A stretch of 64,000 nucleotides of DNA, taken from contig CARMXJ010000002.1 in the NCBI GenBank assembly GCA_949025205.1, forward strand, positions 1 through 64,000, in the 5' to 3' direction. A program made the translations under genes and the position numbers. Below are positions 8,120 through 16,550 of this stretch, piece by piece (within the stretch, counting starts at the first letter, position 1; each line of letters opens with the position of its first letter). The stretch comes from an uncultured Bacilli bacterium. Its GTDB lineage: Bacteria > Bacillota_I > Bacilli_A > RF39 > UBA660. The notes below the pieces were generated by a model. The model did not search any database. It saw only the letters and a list, made by a program, of their open reading frames with translations, and was not told the DNA's origin.

Positions 8120-8212
8120 TGGCGGAGGAAAAGGGATTCGAACCCCTGCGCCGCTTGCGCGACCTATCGGTTTTCAAGACCGGTCCCTTCAGCCAGACTT
8201 GGGTATTCCTCC
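8120..8212 (-). tRNA. tRNA-Ser(TGA)
   Basis: 93 bases with a long variable arm (GGTCGCGCAAGCGGC), acceptor GGAGGAA/TTCCTCC, anticodon loop CTTGAAA giving TGA, encoded CCA. First gene of the minus-strand tRNA operon. Confidence 0.95.
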
Positions 8213-8224
8213 AGCGACAAACTG

Positions 8225-8254
8225 ATTATATCATAGGACTTTTTTATGTGTCAA
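8225..8254 (-). promoter_or_regulatory. Promoter of the Ser-fMet-Asp-Phe tRNA operon
   Basis: On the minus strand TTGACA and TATAAT are separated by 18 bases, a near-consensus vegetative sigma-A promoter placed about 13 bases before tRNA-Ser. Confidence 0.85.
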
Positions 8255-8294
8255 CCGAAAAAATTGGCATTTTATCGTTTTTAGCAAAAAAAGC

Positions 8295-8323
8295 TTGATT
8301 ATTTTATTTTTTAATATTATACT
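8295..8323 (+). promoter_or_regulatory. Promoter of tRNA-Leu (possibly pyk)
   Basis: TTGATT and TATACT separated by 17 bases, about 32 bases upstream of tRNA-Leu. Confidence 0.7.
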
Positions 8324-8355
8324 TAAAGAGTCTTATATATTTAAGACAGTGCCAT

Positions 8356-8444
8356 GCCCAAGTGGCGGAATAGGTAGACGCACAGGACTTAAAATCCTGC
8401 GGGTGTTAAAACCCGTGCCGGTTCAAGTCCGGCCTTGGGCACCA
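8356..8444 (+). tRNA. tRNA-Leu(TAA)
   Basis: 89 bases, acceptor GCCCAAG/CTTGGGC, long variable arm (GGGTGTTAAAACCC), anticodon loop CTTAAAA giving TAA, encoded CCA. Confidence 0.95.
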
Positions 8445-8456
8445 ATTTGTTATAAT

Positions 8457-8480
8457 CCTCGTTTTGGCGAGGTTTTCTTT
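8457..8480 (+). terminator. Hairpin between tRNA-Leu and pyk
   Basis: CCTCG, loop TTTTGG, CGAGG, then TTTTCTTTT. It would end tRNA-Leu transcripts; read-through would give pyruvate kinase mRNA. Confidence 0.6.
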
Positions 8481-8504
8481 TGGAAATTTTAGAGGAGTGA
8501 AAAA

Positions 8505-9914
8505 ATGAAAAAAACAAAAATTATATGTAGTATAGGGCCATCTACCCAAAATTGGGAAAATTTTAAAGGACTCGTAGAAGCGGGTATGAATGTTGCTCGT
8601 ATCAATTTTTCTCATGCTACTTTAGAAGAAAGAGCGATAGATGAAGATTTGGTAAAAAGAGCAAATGAGGAATTAGGAGCTAATATTGCAATACTTTATG
8701 ATACAAAAGGACCAGATTTAAGAACCTGTAGTTTTGAAGGAGATACGATTGAATTAGTTGCTGGAGAAAAAATTCGAATTGTTGAAGAAGATATTGTTGG
8801 CAATAAAGAAGCAATTTGTTTTAATTACCGGGGTGTGGTAAAAGATTTAAAAGAAGGCATGACTGTCTTACTGGATGATGGATTTTATAAGCTAGTTGTT
8901 GAAAGTGAAGATAGCGATGGTGGTGTTACTTGTAAGATTATGAACAGTGGTGTAATTAAAAGTCGTCGTGGAGTATGTATTCCAGGCATAAAATTAAATG
9001 TTCCTTATGTAAGTGAACAAGATAAAGAAGATATCAAATATGCCTGTTGCAAAGATGGAGATTTCTTAGCCATTTCTTTTGTAAATAGTGCAGAAAATAT
9101 TCGAGAAGTTAGAGCTTTATGCAAAGAATATGGAAAACCTAATATGCCCATTATTTCAAAAGTGGAAACACAATATGCGATGGATAATTTAGATGAAATT
9201 GTAGAAGAAACAGATTATGTAATGATAGCTCGTGGTGATTTGGGAATTGAAACAGGTGTTGAAAATTTACCACTTTACCAACAAATGATGATTTCAAAAT
9301 GCCGTGAAAAAGGGAAAGGCGTTATTATGGCTACTCAAATGATGTCTAGTATGAAAACCAATATTAGACCTACGAATGCTGAGGTTACAGATGTTGCCAA
9401 TGCGGTCTTAGCTGGTTGTGATGCTGTTATGACTAGTGATGAAACAACCATGGGAAAATATCCTGTAGAAACGATAAGAAGTATGGCAGAAATTTGTGAA
9501 AGCGTTGAAAGTTATTATCAATATGATTATCGTTATGATAAAAAAGAAGTTAAAGATATAACCACCATTATCGCAAGAAGTGTTGTAGCTGCAAGTAATG
9601 AAATCGAATCAAAAGTAATTGTTACGGCTTCTATGTCTGGATATACTGCAAAACAAATTAGTAATTTAAGACCAAATGCTTTTGTTTTGGCTATGGTACC
9701 TGATGTGAAAGTTTCTAAATCTTTAAACTTAAGATATGGCGTTTGTCCAGTTGTAACTCAAAAATATAATTCAACAGACGAATTAATAAATGATGCTAAA
9801 GTGCATGCTAAAAAATTTATAGGGGAAGCAGAAAATCATAATATTTTAATTGCTGGAGGATTTCCAAATACGGGTGTTCATATGACAAACTTTATGAAAA
9901 TAGAAGAAATTTAA
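8505..9914 (+). CDS. pyk: Pyruvate kinase
   Basis: 469 residues; converts phosphoenolpyruvate and ADP to pyruvate and ATP. Motifs in order: KTKIICSIGPS at the N-terminus, NVARINFSHA, DTKGPDLRT (usually DTKGPEIRT), the regulatory B domain, PIISKVET with the catalytic Lys, MIARGDLGIE, MATQMMSSM and the DETTMGKYP segment. The extra C-terminal PEP-utiliser-like domain of Bacillus pyruvate kinases is absent, which is usual for other lineages. Start ATG follows AGAGGAG. A strong terminator ends it, so it is monocistronic. Pyruvate made here is the substrate of the oxidoreductase encoded at 57.5 kb. Confidence 0.97.
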   Translation: MKKTKIICSIGPSTQNWENFKGLVEAGMNVARINFSHATLEERAIDEDLVKRANEELGANIAILYDTKGPDLRTCSFEGDTIELVAGEKIRIVEEDIVGNKEAICFNYRGVVKDLKEGMTVLLDDGFYKLVVESEDSDGGVTCKIMNSGVIKSRRGVCIPGIKLNVPYVSEQDKEDIKYACCKDGDFLAISFVNSAENIREVRALCKEYGKPNMPIISKVETQYAMDNLDEIVEETDYVMIARGDLGIETGVENLPLYQQMMISKCREKGKGVIMATQMMSSMKTNIRPTNAEVTDVANAVLAGCDAVMTSDETTMGKYPVETIRSMAEICESVESYYQYDYRYDKKEVKDITTIIARSVVAASNEIESKVIVTASMSGYTAKQISNLRPNAFVLAMVPDVKVSKSLNLRYGVCPVVTQKYNSTDELINDAKVHAKKFIGEAENHNILIAGGFPNTGVHMTNFMKIEEI

Positions 9915-9938
9915 ACGGAGTAACTCCGTTTTTTTTAT
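9914..9938 (+). terminator. Intrinsic terminator of pyk
   Basis: AACGGAG, TAA loop, CTCCGTT, followed by TTTTTTT. Confidence 0.9.
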
Positions 9939-9962
9939 AAAAAAATAAAACTTGAAAAAGTT

Positions 9963-10361
9963 TTATAAGATTTTGGAATCTTCTTGGTTATCATCAAGAT
10001 ATTCTTTTATTTGGACCATCCGTTCTTTGCTTTGGTTAATCATAGTCAACATTTTTTCTTTTTGTTCTCGTTCTTTATCAGTAGAAGGATTTGTCAAAAT
10101 ATGAAGTATTTCAGTTGCTTTTTCATTAGGCAAAGTAGAAATGTTTAAAGCAAGATTAAAAGCAATGTTTTCATCCCCTAAATAATCAAAAGTATGAGCG
10201 TATTCTTTTATTTTTTGGTAATATTCTTCCATTTTTTGATTATACTCTATTTTATTTGATGCAAATACATTGTTGTTTTTTAAATCTTGTAAATTGTTTG
10301 CCAGTTTACGTAATTCTTCTAAAGAGACTTCTTGTGAATATTCATTATTTGTTAGTTCCAT
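9963..10361 (-). CDS. Small helical hypothetical protein
   Basis: 132 residues, soluble, rich in Glu/Lys/Asn and predicted all-helical with coiled-coil character (residues 10-60 and 100-125). No signal peptide, membrane segment or known motif. The ATG follows AGAGGAGAAAA on the minus strand. It is convergent with pyk and lies downstream of the helicase gene, about 59 bases from its stop. No function assigned. Confidence 0.65.
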   Translation of the reverse strand: MELTNNEYSQEVSLEELRKLANNLQDLKNNNVFASNKIEYNQKMEEYYQKIKEYAHTFDYLGDENIAFNLALNISTLPNEKATEILHILTNPSTDKEREQKEKMLTMINQSKERMVQIKEYLDDNQEDSKIL

Positions 10362-10419
10362 ATATATTTTCTCCTCTTATATTGTATCTATAACTTATTA
10401 TATATTATATGCATGTTTT

Positions 10420-11898
10420 TTAGAGATTTTCAATATATATTTTGTATTTTTTTATTTCTTTTATAAAGATAGAAGGATTGAAATAGGGGATAAGTAAAAA
10501 ACAGTAATTTTTTGTTCTCGTTAAGGCAACATAAAAAAGTCTACGTTCTTCTTCGTATAGAAAATCTTCTTTTGGTTGAATTAAATAGGTAAGAGCATGA
10601 TTTTTTCTTTGGCAAGGAAGTCCTAGTTCTGTATTTTCTAAATTGATTAGAATGACATTCTCGCTTTCTAAACCTTTGGATTTATGAATTGTCAGATATC
10701 TTAATGTATAATCTTTGTTTTTTAATGTAAAATAGCCATTTTCTTGCCACGCTATTTTGTCTTTTGGAATAAACTTAAAAATATCAAAGTTATTTCTTCC
10801 AAGAATTAATATTTCTCCTTTGCCAATATATTCTATTATTTTTAAAAGTGCTTTTTCTCTGTTTAGGTATTTTACTATTTTAATAGGTTTATTTAGTGAT
10901 TTTTTTGATTTTAAATCTTTATGAATTTGTTTTTTATTTTTCATGATAAAATCACCTGCTACTTTAATTAGTTCTTGGCTGTTTCGATAGGTATTTTCAA
11001 TTTTAAATGTTTTTGCACCAGGAAAATATTCTTGAAAATTTAGAAAAATATTTAAGTCACATCCAGAAAATTTATAAATGGATTGAAAATCATCTCCTAC
11101 CACGGTTAAGTTTGCATTGGCATTTTTTACGACATAACTAATAAACTCTAAACGAAGTTTTGATGTATCTTGAAATTCATCAATGATAATTTCTTGATAG
11201 TGACATATCTTTTTATCTTTGCAGAGGGTAGTTGCTTTTTTAATTAAATCATCAAAATCGTAATAGAAGTTTTGCTCTTTTTCTTTTTCATAGAAATTTA
11301 AAATGGCGTAAATAATATAAAGAAAAGGTTTATTTTTGTTTTTGGCAAAAAGATTTTTAAAATCTGTTTTCTTTAAATTGTTTGTGCTATAAAGATAAAT
11401 AAAAGTTGTGATTGTCTTTTTTAAGTTTTGATAATTTGTACTTTGTAAATATTTTTGGTACATTTTTTTAGTGATAAAATTTTTTTTATTTAGTATTTCT
11501 AATTGTTTTTTTAAAAGGGCATTTTTCCATAATAGGCTATTAAAAAAGATATCGATTGTTTTTTCTAAGTAATTTTCTGGAGCAATTTCGTATTCTTCGT
11601 TTTCAAGTTCTAAAATATGGATGGCCAATTTGTGAAATGTGTAGACATTTACTTTTGGATTGTCTATTTTTTCTTTTAAACTTTTGGTAGATTCGTTTGT
11701 AAAAGAAATACATAAAATACTTTCTGGTTTTATCTTTTTTATTTGGGTTAAATATTTTATTTTACCTACTAAAGTTAGTGTTTTTCCACTTCCGGCTCCT
11801 GCAACAATTAAAGAATATTTCTTTGCTTTTAAAATTGCTGCTTTTTGTTGTTCATCTAAAGCGTATCCGTTAATATTATCAAAAAAGTTTTCCTTCAT
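10420..11898 (-). CDS. Compact UvrD/PcrA-like superfamily 1 DNA helicase
   Basis: 492 residues against about 700 for PcrA or UvrD. Motifs in order: Q-motif region YALDEQQKAAIL, Walker A GAGSGKT, ISFTNEST (motif Ia), DEFQDTS (motif II, Walker B), VGDDFQSIYKFSGC (motif III), ENTYRNS (motif IV), LTIHKSKGLESENV (motif V) and FYVALTRTK (motif VI). All ATPase motifs are intact, so it should be an active 3'-5' translocase. The 1B/2B accessory subdomains appear reduced, which explains the length. No ribosome site is seen before the ATG. It is divergent from the sortase gene. It may be an accessory repair helicase rather than the essential PcrA. Confidence 0.9.
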   Translation of the reverse strand: MKENFFDNINGYALDEQQKAAILKAKKYSLIVAGAGSGKTLTLVGKIKYLTQIKKIKPESILCISFTNESTKSLKEKIDNPKVNVYTFHKLAIHILELENEEYEIAPENYLEKTIDIFFNSLLWKNALLKKQLEILNKKNFITKKMYQKYLQSTNYQNLKKTITTFIYLYSTNNLKKTDFKNLFAKNKNKPFLYIIYAILNFYEKEKEQNFYYDFDDLIKKATTLCKDKKICHYQEIIIDEFQDTSKLRLEFISYVVKNANANLTVVGDDFQSIYKFSGCDLNIFLNFQEYFPGAKTFKIENTYRNSQELIKVAGDFIMKNKKQIHKDLKSKKSLNKPIKIVKYLNREKALLKIIEYIGKGEILILGRNNFDIFKFIPKDKIAWQENGYFTLKNKDYTLRYLTIHKSKGLESENVILINLENTELGLPCQRKNHALTYLIQPKEDFLYEEERRLFYVALTRTKNYCFLLIPYFNPSIFIKEIKKYKIYIENL

Positions 11899-12087
11899 GA
11901 AAGCATTTTATTTCTAAATATAGGAAATGTCAAAAACTAGATTTTCTTCTTTTTGTAGAAAAAAATTAGAAAAGCTTTCAAAAATAGAAAGGATAGGGAG
12001 TCAATATAAAAAAATGGAAGGAATTTAGAATAAATAGACAAAAATAAAAAAAAGGTGCTACAATGTTTATCATAGGAGGCTAGTTTT

Positions 12088-13752
12088 ATGGATAAAGAAA
12101 AAGAGAAAAAAAAGACCACAACTTCTTCCCGACAAAATAATACCAAGAAAAATAATACTAGCAAGAATCAAAATCTGAACCAGAAAAAAACAAATAATAA
12201 TGTTAAGAAACAGAATGGCAATCAAAAAAACAATGCTGTAAGTAAAAATGTCTCTGTTCCTTCTAAAAAGAGTAGTAATAAACAAAGTGAAAGTGCGAAA
12301 AAAAATACGGTTGGGGACAGTAACCCTAAAAAGTCCAATGTAGTTCAAAGAAATGCAAATATACAGGGAAAAAAGACGAATAAGGTAAGTTCTAGTCATT
12401 CAGATGTAAAAAAAAATGCAAGCAAAAGTCAAGCGGTGACAAATAAAAGTCCAAAGAAAAAAACGAATTCTTCTCCAAAATTATCCAATCAAAATGTAGA
12501 AAAGAAGAATATTACGCAAAAGAAAACCAAGAAGGTTTTGGAAAATAAAAATGTAAAAACAGCGATAAAAAAAGAAGCAGAAAATAGAAAACCAAATGTT
12601 TCTACTAATTTGCAAAAAGAAATCAAAGAGAAAAAGCCTTTAGAAAAAGTAAAATTAAAAGAACAAGAGACAACTAACCAAAATATTATTACAACTAAAA
12701 GTTTGGATATTGTCAAAAATACAGAAAAAGTATCAAAAGCAAAAAAGAAAACGATTTCTATTGTAGAAGAACCAAAAGAAGAGATTAAAAAAAAGAAAAA
12801 AATATATAAGAAAAAAGTAAATTTTGATACAGCTCAACCGAAAAATAAAAAAGATGTTAAAGAAGTTTTTGCAAGTAAAAAGAAAGAACAAGAAAAGCAA
12901 TTAAAGAGTGTTGCAAAGAAACATGTTAATACAAAATTGGTTTGGCTATTATTTATTATTACATTTACGGGAGCTTTTGCTTTTTCTACTATCAATATTG
13001 TAAATAAGTCGATTGATAAGACAGTTACTTTAAAAGAACAGGAAGAAATTGAAGAGATGACAGTAATGGAAGAACTTCCAGAGGATGAGACAAAACAAGA
13101 AATTGTAAATGCACCTAAGGAAAATGTGATAAGTGATTATTGGAAATATGTGCGTCTTCCTTTAATGAAAGTTGATTTTAATGAGTTACTAGCAAAAAAT
13201 GAAGAAACAGTGGCTTTTTTGAAAGTAAATGGAACCAATATCAATTATCCAGTTGTGCAAACAAAGGACAATACCTTTTATTTAGACCATTCGTACGATA
13301 AAACAAGCAATGATGCAGGATGGGTATTTATGGATTATCGAAATAAGATATCTGATTTTGATGACAATACCATTATTTATGCTCATGGAATGACTAGTTT
13401 TTCGAGTGAAAATACCACGATGTTTGGTTCTTTACGAAAAATTTTAAAAAGTGATTGGTACGAAAATACGGATAATTACGTTATTTACTTATCAACACCA
13501 ACTATTAGCACTTTGTGGCAAGTTTTTTCGGTTTATAGTATTCCTACCGAAACCTATTATTTAACCACGAACTTTGGTACAAAAAAATCTTATAAAGAAT
13601 TTATTAACACATTAGTTGGTCGCAGTGTTTTTGATTTTAATGCCGAGGTAAATGCAGAAGATAAAATTCTTACTTTGTCTACTTGTTATGATAGTGAAAC
13701 AAAAGTTGTCATGCATGCCAAATTAATTAAAAAACAGAATTTAGGAGAGTAG
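12088..13752 (+). CDS. Class B sortase with a long Lys/Asn-rich N-terminal extension
   Basis: 554 residues. Residues 1-280 are low-complexity Lys/Asn/Ser, cytoplasmic by topology; a membrane segment lies near 284-302 (LVWLLFIITFTGAFAFSTI); residues about 350-550 form an extracellular sortase domain. Class B features: VNGTNINYPVVQ, YLDHSYD, DYRN, IIYAHGM with the catalytic His (about 432), and TLSTCYD with the nucleophile Cys (about 533). The position usually held by the catalytic Arg, a few residues after the Cys in front of the VVMHAKL strand, is Lys here. Sortase B enzymes transpeptidate surface proteins onto the wall. Usual family length is about 250, so the basic extension is exceptional. 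ATG follows AGGAGG. The next gene probably encodes its substrate. Confidence 0.9.
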   Translation: MDKEKEKKKTTTSSRQNNTKKNNTSKNQNLNQKKTNNNVKKQNGNQKNNAVSKNVSVPSKKSSNKQSESAKKNTVGDSNPKKSNVVQRNANIQGKKTNKVSSSHSDVKKNASKSQAVTNKSPKKKTNSSPKLSNQNVEKKNITQKKTKKVLENKNVKTAIKKEAENRKPNVSTNLQKEIKEKKPLEKVKLKEQETTNQNIITTKSLDIVKNTEKVSKAKKKTISIVEEPKEEIKKKKKIYKKKVNFDTAQPKNKKDVKEVFASKKKEQEKQLKSVAKKHVNTKLVWLLFIITFTGAFAFSTINIVNKSIDKTVTLKEQEEIEEMTVMEELPEDETKQEIVNAPKENVISDYWKYVRLPLMKVDFNELLAKNEETVAFLKVNGTNINYPVVQTKDNTFYLDHSYDKTSNDAGWVFMDYRNKISDFDDNTIIYAHGMTSFSSENTTMFGSLRKILKSDWYENTDNYVIYLSTPTISTLWQVFSVYSIPTETYYLTTNFGTKKSYKEFINTLVGRSVFDFNAEVNAEDKILTLSTCYDSETKVVMHAKLIKKQNLGE

Positions 13753-13855
13753 TCTTCTTTTTTTGAAAGGAGCAAAAGGTAAGCTATGTTAAGAATTTAT
13801 CGTAAATGTCAATAAAAAAATGAATATTTATTGTTAAAAAGTGTCAAAAAAATAA

Positions 13856-13884
13856 TTGACAATCTTGACAATCCGTCGTATTAT
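13856..13884 (+). promoter_or_regulatory. Consensus promoter of the surface-protein gene
   Basis: TTGACA and TATTAT separated by 17 bases, 27 bases before the start codon at 13912; near-perfect sigma-A type, suggesting strong constitutive expression. Confidence 0.85.
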
Positions 13885-13911
13885 AAATGCAGAATAGGAG
13901 ATAGGAAAAAT

Positions 13912-15216
13912 ATGTTAAATTGGAAAAAAATGCTAGGCTTAACAATTGCAACTGCTGCTTCATTCAGCATGTATACAAACGTTTTCGCTGCATCAGAACC
14001 TATATTACTTGAAGATAATACTACTTTAGGAATTGCTGCAAGTGATACTCGTGAAATCGTATTTGCTAATGGAACACCAATTACAATTGAAGCTAGAACA
14101 AATGAAGCTGGAGAAGAAGTACCTGGAGCTGTCATTAAATATTATTGGGGAGGGCAACAAGAAAAAATAACTGTTTCAGAAGATGCTACCATTTTTGGTG
14201 GAAGTCATAATAATGCTGAAGAAATTAATAGTACTTCTATTACAATGAATGGTGGTCAAGTTGCTCAAATTTATGGTGGAGGCTTACATACTAGTAACGT
14301 AAATTGGGCAAATATATATGTATATGGTGGAGAAGTTGATTTTGTTTTAGGTGGTGGAGCAGCTTATTGGGCTCGTACACATTGTAGCGATTACGAAAAT
14401 ATAGCGATTACTGCTGAAAATAAAGCTAATTCTAAAAACGTTGTAAATAATACCCATGTAAGCATTCAAGGCGGAAAAGTTAAACTTGCTTATGGTGGAG
14501 GAGAATCTAGTGCTTATACAAAATATGGTACTTTATCTATTGGAGGTAGTGCCGAAGTAGTGCAAGCAGTCGCAACTGGTTCTAATGGATTTATGGATAG
14601 TGCATCTGTAAACGTTGATGGAGGTACTATTGGTATTCTTTCTTTAGGAAATCGTGGATTTATAAATGATGCCTCTGCTTACATTTCAGGAAATGCTAAT
14701 ATAGAAACGGCTTATTTAGGGGCAGATGCAGATGATGCTAAAAATAATGCAATCATTAATTTGGCTAGTTTGTATGTTTATGGCGGTCATATTGGAACTT
14801 TAAAAGATGGAATTAATCAAGCTGCAGATAAGATGACTTTTGTAACAGCCGTTGAGGGTGCTATTGAAAATATGAGTGTATCTGATACTGTAACAAAACA
14901 AAAATTTTATACAGTAACTTTTATTGGGGAAGATGGAGAATGGGAAGATGCTCTTATAGAAGGAACTCCTTTAAAAGATTGGTTCTCTGAAGAATTTTTT
15001 GAAGAATATGAATTATTAGATGAAGCTGGAAATAAAATTGACCCTGAAACACTTGTTACAGCAGATATGACTGTTAAGATTGCAAAAATTAGTGCTGAAG
15101 ATAATAAAGCCCCTGCAGCACCTGAAACTTATGATAATACCTATACATTTATAGGACTTGGGGTTTTAAGTCTATGTGGACTTGGAATTGCTACTAAAAA
15201 ATATTTAACAAAATAA
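13912..15216 (+). CDS. Predicted wall-anchored surface protein, sortase substrate
   Basis: 434 residues. A signal peptide (MLNWKKMLGLTIATAASFS..) ends near VFAAS. Residues 75-310 contain repeated Gly-rich short strands (ITMNGGQVAQIYGGG, VYGGEVDFVLGGG, IQGGKVKLAYGGG, LSIGGSAEV) typical of a right-handed beta-helix or solenoid. A small C-terminal domain follows. The end is a sorting-signal layout: APETYDN, then a hydrophobic stretch (YTFIGLGVLSLCGLGIA) and a basic tail KKYLTK. APETYD replaces LPxTG or NPQTN. It directly follows the class B sortase gene, so a dedicated enzyme-substrate pair is inferred. The start at 13912 is set by AGGAGATAGG and the signal peptide. Confidence 0.82.
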   Translation: MLNWKKMLGLTIATAASFSMYTNVFAASEPILLEDNTTLGIAASDTREIVFANGTPITIEARTNEAGEEVPGAVIKYYWGGQQEKITVSEDATIFGGSHNNAEEINSTSITMNGGQVAQIYGGGLHTSNVNWANIYVYGGEVDFVLGGGAAYWARTHCSDYENIAITAENKANSKNVVNNTHVSIQGGKVKLAYGGGESSAYTKYGTLSIGGSAEVVQAVATGSNGFMDSASVNVDGGTIGILSLGNRGFINDASAYISGNANIETAYLGADADDAKNNAIINLASLYVYGGHIGTLKDGINQAADKMTFVTAVEGAIENMSVSDTVTKQKFYTVTFIGEDGEWEDALIEGTPLKDWFSEEFFEEYELLDEAGNKIDPETLVTADMTVKIAKISAEDNKAPAAPETYDNTYTFIGLGVLSLCGLGIATKKYLTK

Positions 15217-15234
15217 AAGTGCATTTATAACTAA

Positions 15235-15268
15235 AAATACTTGTTTTAAAGAACAGGTATTTTTTTAT
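15235..15268 (+). terminator. Intrinsic terminator
   Basis: AAATACTTGTT pairs with AACAGGTATTT (one wobble) followed by TTTTT; ends the surface-protein gene. Confidence 0.85.
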
Positions 15269-15357
15269 TCACTTCTTTTTGTTTCTTAAACTTTTAAAAT
15301 AGTATATAATAAAAGAAGTTATAAAAGAAAAGATATTTAGAAGTAAGGATTGATGGT

Positions 15358-16539
15358 ATGTATAGAAAAACGTATGCATGTATAGATGGAAAGATTTTAG
15401 AAGAAAATACAAAAGAAATAATAAAGAAATATAATCATTATCAATATTATTTTGGAGTTGTGAAAAACAATGCGTATCATCATGGTATTCGAGTGGTGCA
15501 AAATTTAATTAAGGAAGGTATAAACTACTTAGCGGTTTCCTCTTTAGAAGAAGCTTTGGAAATTCGTAAATATAATGTGGAGATACCTATTTTGGTTTTA
15601 GAACCTATAAACTTAGATTATATAGATGATGCTATAAGCAAAAAAATTACGTTAACTGTGGATAGTTTGGATTATCTAAAACAGTTAAATAAAATGGAAC
15701 TTGCTTATTCTTTGCTTATTCATTTAAAAATAGATTCTGGAATGAACCGCTTAGGCATTAAAACTCGAAAAGAGTTAAATGATGTTATGAAGTGGATAAG
15801 TAAAAACGATAAGTTGTATTTAGAAGGGATATATTCTCATTTTGCAACGACGGGAGTTCATGATATTTATTACGATAAACAACTTTCTACTTTTAAGGAG
15901 ATTACAATGGATGTTGATTTAACAACGATTCCGATTGTTCATTTAGACAGAAGTTTAACCCTTGTTACCCACGAAAAATTGGATTTTGTCAATGGAGTGC
16001 GTTTGGGAATTGTTTTATTTGGCTTTAGTGGCAGTCGAAAAAAAAGTACGGGCATTAAAAATGCTTTACGAGAAATGAAGAGAAATTGGTATTTAAAAAG
16101 ACACTCTGTTAGTAAAACGATTTTGGAAAATGATTTAAACTTGCGTACAGCTTTTTCTTTGTATTCAGAGGTGATTTCGGTACGAAAAGTTTTAAAAGGC
16201 GAAGTGGTTGGTTATAATGCTACTTATAAAGTAAAAAATAGTGGGTATATCGCAACACTTCCTGTTGGATATGCCGATGGGGTTACAAAAGAATTTGGGT
16301 GTGTTGTGATTCATAAAAAAAGATTTCCGATTGTAGCGGATTCTATGGATATGATTATGGTACTTGTAGATAAATCTGTAAAATGCAAAGATAAAGTAGA
16401 GATTTTTGGAGATACTATAAGTATTAGAGAAGTAACGAGTAAATTAGGAATAAATGCATATCATTTGTTTAACCAAATCAGTAATCGAGTACCAAGAGTG
16501 CATATGGAAAGTGATGAGGAGTTTGAAGTCAAATACTAG
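15358..16539 (+). CDS. Alanine-racemase-fold PLP enzyme (alanine or other amino-acid racemase)
   Basis: 393 residues with the two-domain Alr fold. The PLP Lys lies in VVKNNAYHHG (Lys 36; usual motif AVVKANAYGHG). LKIDSGMNRLGI carries the phosphate-side Arg region, GYNATY (about 283-288) the second catalytic Tyr, and LPVGYADGVTKEF is the conserved Alr segment. An insertion of about 30 basic residues (near 225-255) precedes the second domain. It interconverts L- and D-amino acids in the cytoplasm. It is the first gene of a tight operon with a D-aspartate-ligase-like ATP-grasp enzyme and an asparagine synthetase, which raises the possibility that aspartate, not alanine, is the substrate. The sequence alone does not settle this. 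Confidence 0.88.
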   Translation: MYRKTYACIDGKILEENTKEIIKKYNHYQYYFGVVKNNAYHHGIRVVQNLIKEGINYLAVSSLEEALEIRKYNVEIPILVLEPINLDYIDDAISKKITLTVDSLDYLKQLNKMELAYSLLIHLKIDSGMNRLGIKTRKELNDVMKWISKNDKLYLEGIYSHFATTGVHDIYYDKQLSTFKEITMDVDLTTIPIVHLDRSLTLVTHEKLDFVNGVRLGIVLFGFSGSRKKSTGIKNALREMKRNWYLKRHSVSKTILENDLNLRTAFSLYSEVISVRKVLKGEVVGYNATYKVKNSGYIATLPVGYADGVTKEFGCVVIHKKRFPIVADSMDMIMVLVDKSVKCKDKVEIFGDTISIREVTSKLGINAYHLFNQISNRVPRVHMESDEEFEVKY

Positions 16540-16550
16540 GAGGTGAGTTC

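Noticed and set aside
8295..8492. Short ORF containing GGIGRRTGLKILRV
   Set aside because: It is the translation of tRNA-Leu and its flanks, not a gene.
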